Origin: Acidobacteria bacterium Mor1 | Lineage (GTDB): Bacteria > Acidobacteriota > Polarisedimenticolia > Polarisedimenticolales > Polarisedimenticolaceae | Direction of reading: 5' to 3' | DNA length: 64,000 bases | Assembly: GCA_001664505.1 (NCBI GenBank) | Contig: CP011806.1 | Span: 5,387,874-5,451,873, forward strand | In this document: piece after piece, positions 32,742-41,590 of the stretch | How positions within the stretch are numbered: the stretch's first letter is position 1 | Layout of the letters: each line of letters opens with the position of its first letter | Notes under the pieces: generated by a model | Seen by the model: the letters and a program-made list of their open reading frames with translations, nothing else | Databases searched by the model: none | What the model was told of the DNA's origin: nothing | Position numbers and translations under genes: made by a program

Positions 32742-33134
32742 ATGAAGCGTTTCGCACTGCTGATCACCCTCCTCGCACTCTGCATGCCCGCGATGGGGGC
32801 CAAGCTGCCTTCCCACACCTTCAGCGGCAGCTACGACTGGTCCGACGGGGGAAGTGACGAACTCTCCGCCGAGTTCAAGTCCGACGGGGATGATCGCTGG
32901 AAGGTGAAGTTCAAGTTCAAGTGGAACGGCAAGAACCACACCTGGAAAGGCTCCGCCAAGGGTAGCCTGACCGAGGACGGAAAGGTCATCGGCAAGGTCG
33001 ACTCCGGAATGGGTAACCGGATCTGGTCCTTCGAGGCGGATCTCGCGGGCAACACCCTGAGCGGCAAGCACACCGAGATCACCGGCGGCAAGACCTACGA
33101 GACCGGGACCTTCCGTATCTCGGTGGAGCGCTAG
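32742..33134 (+). CDS. Small exported protein, 130 aa, beta-rich
   Basis: MKRFALLITLLALCMPAMGA is a clear signal peptide, and GGGAG-type sequence (GGGAGAA) precedes ATG 32742. The mature 110 residues are rich in Lys, Gly, Ser, Thr, Trp and Phe in alternating strands ('TFSGSYDWSDGG', 'DRWKVKFKFKWNGKNHTWKGSAKGSL', 'RIWSFEADLAGNTLSGKHTEITGGKTYETGTFRISVER'). This reads as a small single-sheet beta-barrel or lipocalin-like domain. No cysteines are present in the mature part. No family recognised. Its TAG stop is embedded in CTAG shared with the stop of the convergent DUF445 gene. Confidence 0.78.
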   Translation: MKRFALLITLLALCMPAMGAKLPSHTFSGSYDWSDGGSDELSAEFKSDGDDRWKVKFKFKWNGKNHTWKGSAKGSLTEDGKVIGKVDSGMGNRIWSFEADLAGNTLSGKHTEITGGKTYETGTFRISVER

Positions 33135-34354
33135 ACCCCGCCGAAGACGAAGACGAGCTGAGCGATACCGGCGAGCAGTCCCAGCACCGCCCCGGTGATG
33201 ATCAGCTTCATCTCGTCCTCCTGGAAGCAGGGGCGCAGCAGATCCTGAAACTCCTCCGAGGGCAGGCTCTCCATCCGTTCCCGCAGCAGTTGCTCGGCCA
33301 GCCTGCCCCGCTCACGGTTGAAGGGCCAGTGGTCGAAGGGGTCGGTGGAAACCCCGACCGCCTTCTCACCGATCAGGTCGCGGATCTCCGCCAGCTTGTC
33401 TTCCCCGACCGCGACGCCGGCCATCGGCCGGTAGGCTTCGACCACCCGGTCGGCCACCGGTTCGATGTGTTTGCGGATCAGCGCCTGGGCCCGTTCCGCC
33501 CGCGGCCCGAACATCACCGCGTAGATGATGTGTTGAAGGGTCAGGATCTCGGTGGTGACCAGCTTGCACCACACCGCCGCGACCTCCTTCTGCCGTTTGA
33601 GGAACACCCCCTGCAGGGCGAAGCGTCCCAGCTTCACCGGGTTCAACGGGCGGAAGATGATGTTGATGGCGAACCAGTTGGTGGCGTAGCCCACGGCGAT
33701 GCCGAAGGCGGGCAGCACCCACCAATGCTTGAAGAAGATCCAGACCAGGAGCTGCACCAGTCCGAACAGGAAGCCGAAGTAGAGGCCGCTGCGCACGATG
33801 AAGCGGAACTCCACCTCACCCGCCTCGAGGAACAAGCGGTTGAGCAGTTGCTTGTCCCCTTCGAGGCGCTCGGTCAGCATGTGTTTGAAGTCGACCAGCT
33901 CCTCGATGTCCTCGGCGACATCGGCGATCAGGTTCTCGATCAGGCCGGGCATCTCGGCGCGGACCCGGGCGTAGACCTGCTGCTTGACCGTCTCGGGCAG
34001 CATCTTCCATAGCGCCGGGTGTCGGTAGTACAGGATCTCGTTGGTGTAGCCGTCCAGCCGGGGCTCCATCACCGCGGTGATGTGCTCGGCCATCTTCTCC
34101 GGCTCCATCGACTGGAACGCCTCTTTCAGGGTGCCCAGCCGGTACATCGTCTTGTCGACGAAGATCTCCGCCATCTTGCGGGCCTTGGACGGGATGATGC
34201 CCTGCCAGCCGAGGAACGGGCGGATGCCGACGAACTCCAACGGCTTGAAGGTCAGCTTGATCGCGACCCAGTTGGTGACCCAGCCGATGATCGCCGCGAC
34301 GAACGGAATGCTGGCGTGCTTCCAGAACTCGGGGTTCCGCAGGAAGTCGAGCAC
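33131..34354 (-). CDS. DUF445 family membrane protein
   Basis: The 407-residue protein has the DUF445 (YheB-like) signature twice. The N-terminal 'FVAAIIGWVTNWVAIKLTFKPLEFVGI...GWQGIIPSKARKMAEI' is echoed by 'AVGYATNWFAINIIFRPLNPVKLGRFALQGVFLKRQKEV', and the C-terminus carries a last membrane segment (LIITGAVLGLLAGIAQLVFVFGG). The repeat (G-(W/Y)-(V/A)-T-N-W-(V/F)-A-I and F-P-L) suggests internal duplication. The function of the family is unknown; membrane-lipid or envelope roles have been suggested. It lies 7 nt after the UbiB-family gene on the same strand, so the two are probably co-transcribed. Its stop shares CTAG with the convergent small exported-protein gene. Confidence 0.9.
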   Translation of the reverse strand: MLDFLRNPEFWKHASIPFVAAIIGWVTNWVAIKLTFKPLEFVGIRPFLGWQGIIPSKARKMAEIFVDKTMYRLGTLKEAFQSMEPEKMAEHITAVMEPRLDGYTNEILYYRHPALWKMLPETVKQQVYARVRAEMPGLIENLIADVAEDIEELVDFKHMLTERLEGDKQLLNRLFLEAGEVEFRFIVRSGLYFGFLFGLVQLLVWIFFKHWWVLPAFGIAVGYATNWFAINIIFRPLNPVKLGRFALQGVFLKRQKEVAAVWCKLVTTEILTLQHIIYAVMFGPRAERAQALIRKHIEPVADRVVEAYRPMAGVAVGEDKLAEIRDLIGEKAVGVSTDPFDHWPFNRERGRLAEQLLRERMESLPSEEFQDLLRPCFQEDEMKLIITGAVLGLLAGIAQLVFVFGGV

Positions 34355-34361
34355 GGGGAAG

Positions 34362-36059
34362 CTAGCTTCCGCGGCGAAGGGGCAGCAGCGCGCCGACGAT
34401 CAGGAGCGCCGCCCAGATCGGCCAGGGCCCGCCTGCGCCGGCGAGAATGGCTCCGGCCACCAGACAGAAGCCGCCGAACAGGGTCGCGCGGATCCCGGCG
34501 AAGGGGTTCTCCGCCGGCCGCGACGTCGCCTGCTCCACCAGCTTCAGCCCCTCGGTGAGAAGCTTCGGCGTCTTGGCCAGGGCGTCGATCAGTTCGGGCA
34601 TGCCGGTCAGGCTTTCCTTGGCCAGCCGCAGCGGGCCGAAGCGCTGGATCAGGATGCGGTGCAGATGTTTGCGGGAAACCGCCGCGATGTCGAAGCCGGG
34701 CGCCAGTTCGTTGCCCACCGCCTCGAAGGTAACGATGGCCTTGACCATCAGCACCATCTCCATCGGGAAGTACATGCGGTACTCGGCGCCCTTGGCGACC
34801 GACTGCATCACCAGCCGGGCCAGGGAGTACTCGCTGAAACGGGCCCGGTGGGTCCAGTGGCGGCAGATGTCCTCGACGTCCCGGCGGAAACCGGCGGGAT
34901 CGGACTTCGACGTGATCTTGGCGGTGGCGGCCAGATAGGTCGCCGCGCTCTCGGCGTCGCCGGCGACCAGGCTGTAGAAGTAGTACAGCAGCGTGTGCTT
35001 GAGCTCGGTATCGAAGCGGCCGACCATGCCCAGGTCGATGAAGCCGCACTGAGGCCCCGGCAAGATCAGCAGATTGCCCGGATGCAGATCGGCGTGGAAG
35101 AAGCCGTCCCGGTAGAGCATCGAGATGATCGCTCCGGCGCCCAGGTCCACCAGCTTCTCCCGGTCGGCCTCCCGCAATGCCAGAGCCCGTTCAGAGTTCG
35201 GCTCGATGCCGTCGAGGAACTCCATGCAGAGCAGGTCCCGGTTGGAGTACTCCCGGTAGATCCGGGGGAAGCGGATGTCCGCTTCGTCCTTGAACGCGGA
35301 GGCGAAGGTCTCGGCGTTGTCCGCTTCCCGTGAGAGGTCGACCTCCTTGCGGGTGTACTCGCAGAACTCGTCGAGAATGCGGCCGGGTTGATAGCGCGAG
35401 AAGAAGAGCTGCAGCAGGCCGCCCAGCATGCCCAACAGCAGGGTGTCCCGCTTGAGGGTCTCGCGGATGCCCGGCTTGACCACCTTGAGGATCACCTGGG
35501 TGCCGTCGTGGAGGGTAGCCAGATGGGTTTGCCCGATCGAGGCCGACCCCAGCGGGGCGGTACGGATGTGGGCGAAGACCTCTTCAACCGGTTTGTCGAG
35601 GTGCTCGGCGACCAGCTTGAGGAACTCGGGGTAGGGCACCGCCGGCAGCCGGTTGAGCAGGTGGCGCAGTTCGCCGGTGACCGATGGGGGCAGCAGATCC
35701 TCGCGCATACTGAGGATCTGGCCCAGCTTGATGTAGGTCGGGCCGAGACGCTCCAGCCGGACCCGGAGTTGGACCGGGAAGGTCTCTCGCCGCAGCTTGG
35801 GGCTGACCGGGATGGCGAGGAACCAGAGCAGTAGCCGCTGGAGCGCAACACCGGCGCTGCGGCGCTGCCGTTCGGGGAGATCCCGCAGATGGGCGGCCCG
35901 CCCGCCGACCAGCAAGCCGTAGCCGTGGCGCAGGGTGGCGAAAAATCGCCGGATCAGTCCCTGACGGCCGGTATCGACGTAGCGCCCGAAGCTGCGGTCG
36001 GCGCCGGGCTTCGGCGGATCCGCGGCGGGGGTGACGTCGGCTTTCTGTTTCTCTTGCAT
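34362..36059 (-). CDS. UbiB/ABC1/ADCK-family atypical kinase
   Basis: The 565-residue protein carries the hallmarks of the UbiB family: the N-terminal KxGQ motif (TYIKLGQILSMREDLLPP), the Ala-rich loop region 'PLGSASIGQTHLATLHDG' that replaces the usual P-loop, the invariant Lys in 'QVILKVVKPGI', 'FFHADLHPGNLLIL' as catalytic/metal loop and 'GFIDLGMVG' as the DFG-like motif. Two C-terminal membrane segments (IRATLFGGFCLVAGAILAGAG, IWAALLIVGALLP) complete the plan. UbiB proteins act in ubiquinone or other lipid biosynthesis through an unresolved ATPase activity. No other quinone genes are nearby. It is the first gene of a two-gene unit with DUF445. A TATAAT lies 17 nt before its start (36077-36082). 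Confidence 0.94.
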   Translation of the reverse strand: MQEKQKADVTPAADPPKPGADRSFGRYVDTGRQGLIRRFFATLRHGYGLLVGGRAAHLRDLPERQRRSAGVALQRLLLWFLAIPVSPKLRRETFPVQLRVRLERLGPTYIKLGQILSMREDLLPPSVTGELRHLLNRLPAVPYPEFLKLVAEHLDKPVEEVFAHIRTAPLGSASIGQTHLATLHDGTQVILKVVKPGIRETLKRDTLLLGMLGGLLQLFFSRYQPGRILDEFCEYTRKEVDLSREADNAETFASAFKDEADIRFPRIYREYSNRDLLCMEFLDGIEPNSERALALREADREKLVDLGAGAIISMLYRDGFFHADLHPGNLLILPGPQCGFIDLGMVGRFDTELKHTLLYYFYSLVAGDAESAATYLAATAKITSKSDPAGFRRDVEDICRHWTHRARFSEYSLARLVMQSVAKGAEYRMYFPMEMVLMVKAIVTFEAVGNELAPGFDIAAVSRKHLHRILIQRFGPLRLAKESLTGMPELIDALAKTPKLLTEGLKLVEQATSRPAENPFAGIRATLFGGFCLVAGAILAGAGGPWPIWAALLIVGALLPLRRGS

Positions 36060-36076
36060 AGGTTTACGGCACCGGG

Positions 36077-36082
36077 ATTATA
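36077..36082 (-). promoter_or_regulatory. Candidate -10 element for the UbiB-DUF445 unit
   Basis: A perfect TATAAT on the minus strand ends 17 nt before the UbiB-family ATG, predicting a 5' UTR of about 10 nt. No clear -35 hexamer is seen. The rest of the 36060-36267 divergent gap shows an ATAATAAGG stretch but no other recognisable site. Confidence 0.4.
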
Positions 36083-36267
36083 ACGTAGCGCCCCGCCGCA
36101 GACGGTGCACACCGGGGCCGGTTCGCGTGCTCCAACGGCCCGGGCCACCCCGAAACCGACGCTCGAAGTGAATCTTGAGCGGGGCTGCGGCGTAATAAGG
36201 GTGTCGGCCGGGCAACACCGGGCCCGGGCACTTCTGTCCGCGCCGCAACGCCGACCAGGAGGATGCC

Positions 36268-39200
36268 GTGGGAACGACCCGGGGGGGACGGATGTTGATC
36301 TGCGCCGTGCTGGCGCTTTGGGCCCTGATACCGGCCCAGGCTGCCGAAGGCTACCTTCGGACGCCGGACCTTCACGGCGATCGCGTCGTGTTTGCCGCCG
36401 AGGGAGACCTCTGGCTGGCTGATGCCGGTGGGGGGACTGCCCGCCGCCTGACGATTCACGTCGGCACCGAGACCCATCCGAAGTTCTCGCCCGACGGCAG
36501 CATGATCGCCTTCACCGGGCAATACGACGGGAACGCCGACGTCTTCATCATGCCCGCCGAGGGCGGAGAGCCCCGGCGCCTGACCTGGCATCCCTGGGGG
36601 GACGACGTGCTCGGGTTCACCCCCGACGGCAAGCACGTGTTGTTCCGCAGCCGCCGCAACGCCCCCCACGGAAGCTGGCATGTCTACACCGTGCCTGTAG
36701 GCGGCGGCGACGTGGAGCGCTTGCCCCTGGGTTGGTGCGCGCGGTTGGAGATCGACGCCGTCAGCGGCCGCTACGCCTTCACCCGCACCGAGCGGGAGCG
36801 CCGGACCTGGAAGCGCTATCGCGGCGGCACCAATACCGAGATCTGGATCGGCGATCCGAAGCGTGGCGACTACGGCAAGATCACCGACTCGTCGACGATG
36901 AACGCCTTCCCCATGTGGCACGGCGGCCGCGTCTACTACCTGGGGGATGCAGGCGGTACCGCCAACCTCTGGTCGATGAGCGCCGACGGCAGCGACCGCA
37001 AGCGCCACACCGATCTGGGCAAGTGGGATGCTCGCTTTCCGTCGATGGCTCCCGACGGGCGGATCGTCTACATGCTCGCCGGAGGGGTGCAGCTGTTCGA
37101 CCCGGCGACCGGCCGGGCGCGTGAGATCGAGATCGACCTGCCCAGCGACCGGGTCTTGACCCGCTCGCGCTATCCCCAGGCGGCGACCCGCTTCGAGTGG
37201 GTCGATCTGACCCCCGAGGGAGACCGCCTGCTGATCAGCACCCGCGGTGAGCTGTTCTCGGTTCCGGTCGAGGAGGGGGTGACCCTGCCGGTGACCCGGG
37301 GAACCGGTGCCCGGGAGCGGTACGGGACCTACGACGCCGAGGGCAAGCAGATCGTCTACGTCAGCGATGAGAGCGGCGAGGAGCAGATCCGCATCATCGA
37401 TGCCTGGGGCCGGGGAGAACCGCGTGTGCTCGCCGGACAGGGCGACCCCTCCTGGCACTTCGCGCCGACCTTCTCTCCCGACGGAAAGTGGATCGCCTGG
37501 GCGGACAACACCCAGACCCTGTGGATCGCCGATGCCGAGAAGGGCAACCCGCGCAAGGTCGACCGCAGCGAGCAGTCGGAGATTCGGATCTACACCTTCA
37601 GCCGCGGCGGCCGCTGGTTGGCCTACGTCAAGCGGGAAAAGAACGAGTACCGTTCGGTGTTCATCTACGACACCAAGGAAGGGGAGGTCCATCGGGTGAC
37701 CGACGGCCACACCGACGACTACGACGTCGCCTGGGACCCCGAAGGGAACTACCTGTACTTCATGAGCTCCCGCACCACCGATCCGATGATGGGTTGGCGC
37801 GACTTCCAGAACGTCAACGTCAACGCCAGCCGGCCCTACCTGGTGCTGCTGCGTGACGACGTGAAGAACCCGTTTGCCCACCTGGCCGGTATGCCCCCCG
37901 AGGAAGACGAGGATGCGGAGGGCGAGGACGACGAGAAGAAGGGCGATAAGGGCAAGGACGAGAAGGACGGGGACAAGAAAGAGGACGAGAAGAAGGACAC
38001 GCCCGAGCCGATCGAGATCGACCTGGACGGTCTGGCCCGGCGGGTGGTCGAACTCCCGGTACCCAACGGCCAGTACGGCGGCCTGATCGCCGGCAAGGGG
38101 CGCATCTACTACAGCCAGGGGCAGCTCCGAGGCATGACCTCCCAGGGGCCGGGTGGTGCGACGGTGATGACCTTCTCGTTGAAGGACAAGAAAGCCAAAC
38201 GCTTCGCCGGTGGCGTGCGGACCTACGACCTGTCGGACAACGGCGAGAAGATGCTGCTGTGGAAGGGGGGCGGCGAGCTGTTCGTCGTCGGTGCCGGTTC
38301 ACCCCCGGGAGACAACCTGGGTGAGCACAAGGTCGCCCTCGACGGGGTCGTCGTCGAACTCGAGCCCCGGGAAGAGTGGTCGCAGATCTACTACGAGGCC
38401 TGGCGCCAGATGCGGGAGTTCTACTGGGACCCCGGCATGGGCGGTGTGGACTGGAAGGGCATTCGAGACCAATACGCCACGCTGTTGCCCCGCCTGGCGA
38501 CCCGGGACGACCTGCGCGATCTGATCGGCGAGATCATCGGCGAACTCTCGACCTCCCACACATACGTGTTCGGCGGAGACCGGGGCGTCAACGTGCCCCG
38601 AGTGCCCACCGGCCTGCTCGGCGCCGATCTCGAGCGGGAAGGGGACGCCTACAGGGTCACCCGGATCTACCGCGGCGATCCCGCCGACCGGGTGCTGTCG
38701 CCGCTGGACGTGCCCGGCGTCGACATCGATGAAGGGGACTACATCCTGGCGGTCAACCAGTTGCCCTTCCGCGACGACCGGCCGTTCATCGGCCACCTGG
38801 AAGGCATGGCCGGCAAGGAAGTCCTGCTGACCGTCAACGACAAGCCCGATACCGAAGGGGCCCGGCAGGTGGTCGTGGTGCCCACCGGGAACGACGGCGA
38901 GCTGCACTACTCCGACTGGGTGCGGCGGAACCGGGAGTACGTCGCCGACAAGAGCGGCGGCAAGATCGGCTACGTCCACGTCCCGGACATGGGAGTCGGC
39001 GGGTTGGTCGAGTTCAATACCTGGTTTTACCCCCAGCTGGACAAGGAGGGGATGATCGTCGACGTGCGCTGGAACGGCGGCGGCTTCGTCTCCCAGATGG
39101 TGCTGGAGCGGCTGCGCCGCAAGCCGATCAGCTTCGACCGCTCCCGGGGCGGCGGCGTCACGACCTATCCCGCCCGCACCCTCAACGGCCCTTTCGTCGT

Positions 39201-39591
39201 GCTGACCAACCAGTTCGCCGGTTCCGACGGGGACATCTTCCCCACGGCGGTGCAGCTCGAGAAGCTGGCTCCGGTGATCGGCATGCGCAGTTGGGGGGGT
39301 GTCATCGGTATCCGCGGCGACAAGAACCTGCAGGACGGCGGCGGGATCACCCAGCCGGAGTTCGCCTGGTGGGACGCCCGGCAGGGCTGGGACCTGGAGA
39401 ACTACGGCGTCGACCCGGATATCGAGGTCGAGAACCTGCCCCAGGACCTCGCCCGGGGCAAGGACGATCAGCTCGACCGGGGCATCACCGAGGTGCTGCG
39501 GCTCCACGCCGAGAATCCTCCGGTGCGTCCGGACTTCGGCAAGCCCCGGCAGCGGGGCCGGGAGGACTACCGGAACGAGCTGCGCAAATAG
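36268..39591 (+). CDS. Tricorn protease homologue (exported, S41-type)
   Basis: The 1107-residue protein has a signal peptide (ICAVLALWALIPAQAAEGY), two regions of PD40-type propeller blades (for example 'KFSPDGSMIAFTGQYDGNADVFIMPAEGGEPRRLTWHP' and 'FSPDGKWIAWADNTQTLWIAD'), a tricorn C1-like region, a PDZ-like domain (about 775-850) and a C-terminal S41 core. His764 (LSTSHTYVF) and Ser986-Asp987 (QFAGSDGDIF) correspond to the tricorn catalytic His and Ser-Asp; Glu1031 (QPEFAWWD) may complete the tetrad. It cleaves peptides to short products. Residues about 545-585 form a highly acidic/Lys-rich insertion between propeller and C1. A strong AGGAGG precedes GTG 36268. Unlike archaeal tricorn, this one is probably periplasmic. 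Confidence 0.93.
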   Translation: MGTTRGGRMLICAVLALWALIPAQAAEGYLRTPDLHGDRVVFAAEGDLWLADAGGGTARRLTIHVGTETHPKFSPDGSMIAFTGQYDGNADVFIMPAEGGEPRRLTWHPWGDDVLGFTPDGKHVLFRSRRNAPHGSWHVYTVPVGGGDVERLPLGWCARLEIDAVSGRYAFTRTERERRTWKRYRGGTNTEIWIGDPKRGDYGKITDSSTMNAFPMWHGGRVYYLGDAGGTANLWSMSADGSDRKRHTDLGKWDARFPSMAPDGRIVYMLAGGVQLFDPATGRAREIEIDLPSDRVLTRSRYPQAATRFEWVDLTPEGDRLLISTRGELFSVPVEEGVTLPVTRGTGARERYGTYDAEGKQIVYVSDESGEEQIRIIDAWGRGEPRVLAGQGDPSWHFAPTFSPDGKWIAWADNTQTLWIADAEKGNPRKVDRSEQSEIRIYTFSRGGRWLAYVKREKNEYRSVFIYDTKEGEVHRVTDGHTDDYDVAWDPEGNYLYFMSSRTTDPMMGWRDFQNVNVNASRPYLVLLRDDVKNPFAHLAGMPPEEDEDAEGEDDEKKGDKGKDEKDGDKKEDEKKDTPEPIEIDLDGLARRVVELPVPNGQYGGLIAGKGRIYYSQGQLRGMTSQGPGGATVMTFSLKDKKAKRFAGGVRTYDLSDNGEKMLLWKGGGELFVVGAGSPPGDNLGEHKVALDGVVVELEPREEWSQIYYEAWRQMREFYWDPGMGGVDWKGIRDQYATLLPRLATRDDLRDLIGEIIGELSTSHTYVFGGDRGVNVPRVPTGLLGADLEREGDAYRVTRIYRGDPADRVLSPLDVPGVDIDEGDYILAVNQLPFRDDRPFIGHLEGMAGKEVLLTVNDKPDTEGARQVVVVPTGNDGELHYSDWVRRNREYVADKSGGKIGYVHVPDMGVGGLVEFNTWFYPQLDKEGMIVDVRWNGGGFVSQMVLERLRRKPISFDRSRGGGVTTYPARTLNGPFVVLTNQFAGSDGDIFPTAVQLEKLAPVIGMRSWGGVIGIRGDKNLQDGGGITQPEFAWWDARQGWDLENYGVDPDIEVENLPQDLARGKDDQLDRGITEVLRLHAENPPVRPDFGKPRQRGREDYRNELRK

Positions 39592-39659
39592 GCCTCTGCG
39601 GAACGGGCTAGTGGCCGGTGGATCTCCCTGCCAGACTGGTAGGCGGGAGGCCGGCCGTG

Positions 39660-39980
39660 GATGATCCCTGTGAGCTGTGCGGGCGGGTGGTGCCGGAATT
39701 GACCCGGCACCACCTGGTCCCGCGGATGCGGCATCGCAAGCGCAGCGCTCTCAAACGCTTCGACCTGACGGAGATGCGCTCCGGCATCGCCATGCTTTGC
39801 CGCCCCTGCCACAAGCAGATCCACGCGCTCTTCAGCGAGCGGGAACTCGAGCAGAGCTACTACACCCTCGATCTACTTCGAGAGCACCCGGACATGCAGC
39901 GCTTCCTGGGCTGGATTCGTCGCAAGCCCGGGGGGCTGCGCGTCTGGACGCTTCGTTCCCGTCGCGGGAAAAGACGGTAG
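39660..39980 (+). CDS. Small HNH-type zinc protein
   Basis: The roughly 106-residue protein has two CxxC knuckles (CELCG and CRPCH) and an intervening 'LTRHHLVPRMRHRKRS' HNH-like helix-strand element, followed by 'QIHALFSERELEQSYYTLDLLREHPDMQRFLGWIRRKPGGLRVW'. The layout matches a family of stand-alone small HNH proteins often annotated as HNH endonucleases; the second motif His (CHKQIH) supplies further metal ligands. Nuclease activity is inferred from the motif only. The start is uncertain: ATG 39660 is used, with GTG 39657 and GTG 39618 as alternatives. It follows the tricorn gene and precedes the AraC-type regulator. The 39981-40159 gap holds nothing I recognise. Confidence 0.8.
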   Translation, partial: DDPCELCGRVVPELTRHHLVPRMRHRKRSALKRFDLTEMRSGIAMLCRPCHKQIHALFSERELEQSYYTLDLLREHPDMQRFLGWIRRKPGGLRVWTLRSRRGKRR

Positions 39981-40159
39981 AGCCATTCTGGCAATCGCTT
40001 TCCGGCGATCGCCGCCACACGAACGCCGTCACATGAACGCCGCTCCGTTTTCCGGTCGGTCGGCGTATGATTCTTCTGAACTCTACCTCTCCGCTCGCGA
40101 CACGACAGGCAGTGACCGAGATCGAACCCGGCCGGCTGAGCATTTCTCGCTGACACCGA

Positions 40160-40894
40160 GTGTGCCCCTTGCACCTTGCTGCGTTGCTCTCGGATCGAAC
40201 GTCCATTCCGGTTCCGATGCAAGGGATGGGAGTCCGCCGGATCCCTTGCGCTGATCTCGCTTCACTGCGCGCGTCCGAATGCGCCATCGTCGTGCTGTTG
40301 GACGACGCGCTCAACGGTCTGCGGCCTACCGTGTTGCGCCCTGCGGTTCCGCCTGGAGCCGAGGTCTGGTTTTGCCCGGCAGACGTGGCTGCCTCACGGC
40401 TGGTTGAGTGGTTCCAGGCCGGCTTCGGCGAGGTGCTCACGCTTCGGCAGGTCGTGATCAGGCTGCGCCGTGCGCTGGCCGGTCTGCGCCGTCCCAGAGT
40501 CCCGCGAGATGCCTGGCTTCCGCCGATCGTCGTCGCCAGGGCCGAGTTGGATCCCGCGCTGCAAGTTGTCGAGCAGTTGGAACGTCCTCATTCGGTCGCG
40601 GAGTGGGCGCACCGGCTCTCGTGGAGCCGGCAACGACTATGGCGCCTGTGCATGAGCTCGATGAGCTGTAGCCCGAGCGAGCTGCTCTGGCGCTACGTCG
40701 AGGCCGTGGTGAACGAGGGGCGGAGTCGCGGCTGCTCCGAGGACAGGGTCGCCGAATGGGTCGGATACGCCGACGCCAGCGCGCTGTCCCATGCTTTCCG
40801 TCGCCGCGGAAAGCAGGTGCCGGCTCGCGGTCGACCGTTGAGCTCCTGCGTTTCCCATGAACGGGACAAACCGTTGGGCACCGTGGACCGATGA
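40160..40894 (+). CDS. AraC-type transcriptional regulator with unusual N-terminal domain
   Basis: The C-terminal 100 residues form an AraC/XylS helix-turn-helix pair: 'SVAEWAHRLSWSRQRLWRLCMSSMSCSPSELLWRY' as the first HTH and 'CSEDRVAEWVGYADASALSHAFRRRGKQVPARGR' as the second, including the typical A-x-S-x-F-x-R-x-F(Y)-like ending 'SALSHAFRRRG'. The N-terminal 140 residues (ASECAIVVLLDDALNG ... PAVPPGAEVWFCPADVAASRLVEWFQAG) do not resemble the usual cupin or DJ-1 sensor domains and look like a small alpha/beta fold of receiver type without clear phospho-acceptor residues. The start is uncertain (GTG 40160; ATG 40217 possible). It lies just upstream of the Cys-rich secreted protein gene, which could be a target. 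Confidence 0.8.
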   Translation: MCPLHLAALLSDRTSIPVPMQGMGVRRIPCADLASLRASECAIVVLLDDALNGLRPTVLRPAVPPGAEVWFCPADVAASRLVEWFQAGFGEVLTLRQVVIRLRRALAGLRRPRVPRDAWLPPIVVARAELDPALQVVEQLERPHSVAEWAHRLSWSRQRLWRLCMSSMSCSPSELLWRYVEAVVNEGRSRGCSEDRVAEWVGYADASALSHAFRRRGKQVPARGRPLSSCVSHERDKPLGTVDR

Positions 40895-41002
40895 ACAAGT
40901 CGATTGAAACCAGCGGACATGGAGTTGGTACGTGCCGGCGACGACACTCGGGGCAAGGTCAGGCGCGTCGCCTGACGGATCGCATCATCTGGAGGAAGAA
41001 CC

Positions 41003-41452
41003 ATGACGAGAGTGTTCATCGCTGCCCTGGTGTGCCTGTGCGCGGTCGGATTCGTCGCTGCGGGAGAGCAGGCTCCCGCCAAGGAGTGCAAGAGCAAGAC
41101 CGCCGACCAACTCCTCGCCGAATGGCGCGTGGATCTGGAAAAGAACGGCTCCCGCAACGCCGGTGGGCTGCCCCAGTGCCCGGCCACCAGCAACAGTTGC
41201 ACCGGCGGAGCGGTGACCTGTTCCAGTGGAATCGATCCCTGCGGCATCTCCGGCACGCCGACCTACTCGGATACCGGCTTGCAGAAGTGCGAAGAGTCCA
41301 ACGGCAACCGGATAAGTTGTCCTCTCGGGCAGACGGTGCACCTGAAAGCCGCCTCCTGCGCCCAGTGTCCGTGTTGTTCGGCGACCCCGGCGTGTGCCTG
41401 TCCGGGCAGCGGTTTGGGGTGCGGCGAAGTTTCGAGCCTGCTCTGTCTGTAG
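41003..41452 (+). CDS. Cysteine-rich secreted protein, 149 aa
   Basis: A signal peptide (MTRVFIAALVCLCAVGFVAAG) is followed by a mature chain of about 128 residues with fifteen cysteines, several in tight clusters (SCAQCPCCSATPACACPG). The mature part is Gly/Ser/Thr-rich and has an N-terminal helical piece (ADQLLAEWRVDLEKNGSRN). The cysteine density suggests a disulfide-stabilised or metal-binding secreted peptide or toxin-like protein; I recognise no family. A GGAGG ribosome-binding site lies just before ATG 41003, and a strong terminator follows 20 nt after the stop, so it is a self-contained transcription unit downstream of the AraC-type regulator gene. Confidence 0.85.
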   Translation: MTRVFIAALVCLCAVGFVAAGEQAPAKECKSKTADQLLAEWRVDLEKNGSRNAGGLPQCPATSNSCTGGAVTCSSGIDPCGISGTPTYSDTGLQKCEESNGNRISCPLGQTVHLKAASCAQCPCCSATPACACPGSGLGCGEVSSLLCL

Positions 41453-41472
41453 CCCCGGCCAGATCCAAGCGG

Positions 41473-41506
41473 CCGCCCGTCCCTGAACGTGGGGCGGGCG
41501 GTCTTT
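41473..41506 (+). terminator. Intrinsic terminator after the Cys-rich secreted protein gene
   Basis: CCGCCCGTCCC (41473-41483) can pair with GGGGCGGGCGG (41491-41501) around a short loop, with one T-G pair, and TCTTT follows. It lies 20 nt after the stop codon and separates this gene from the alkaline phosphatase gene. Confidence 0.8.
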
Positions 41507-41590
41507 CGTGCCTCTAACGGTAGCGTCAGGACGGCCGTCGTCGTAACCTCCGTCCCGGCGGGTAGCGCCCGCCGGACGAAGGGGCGACAG

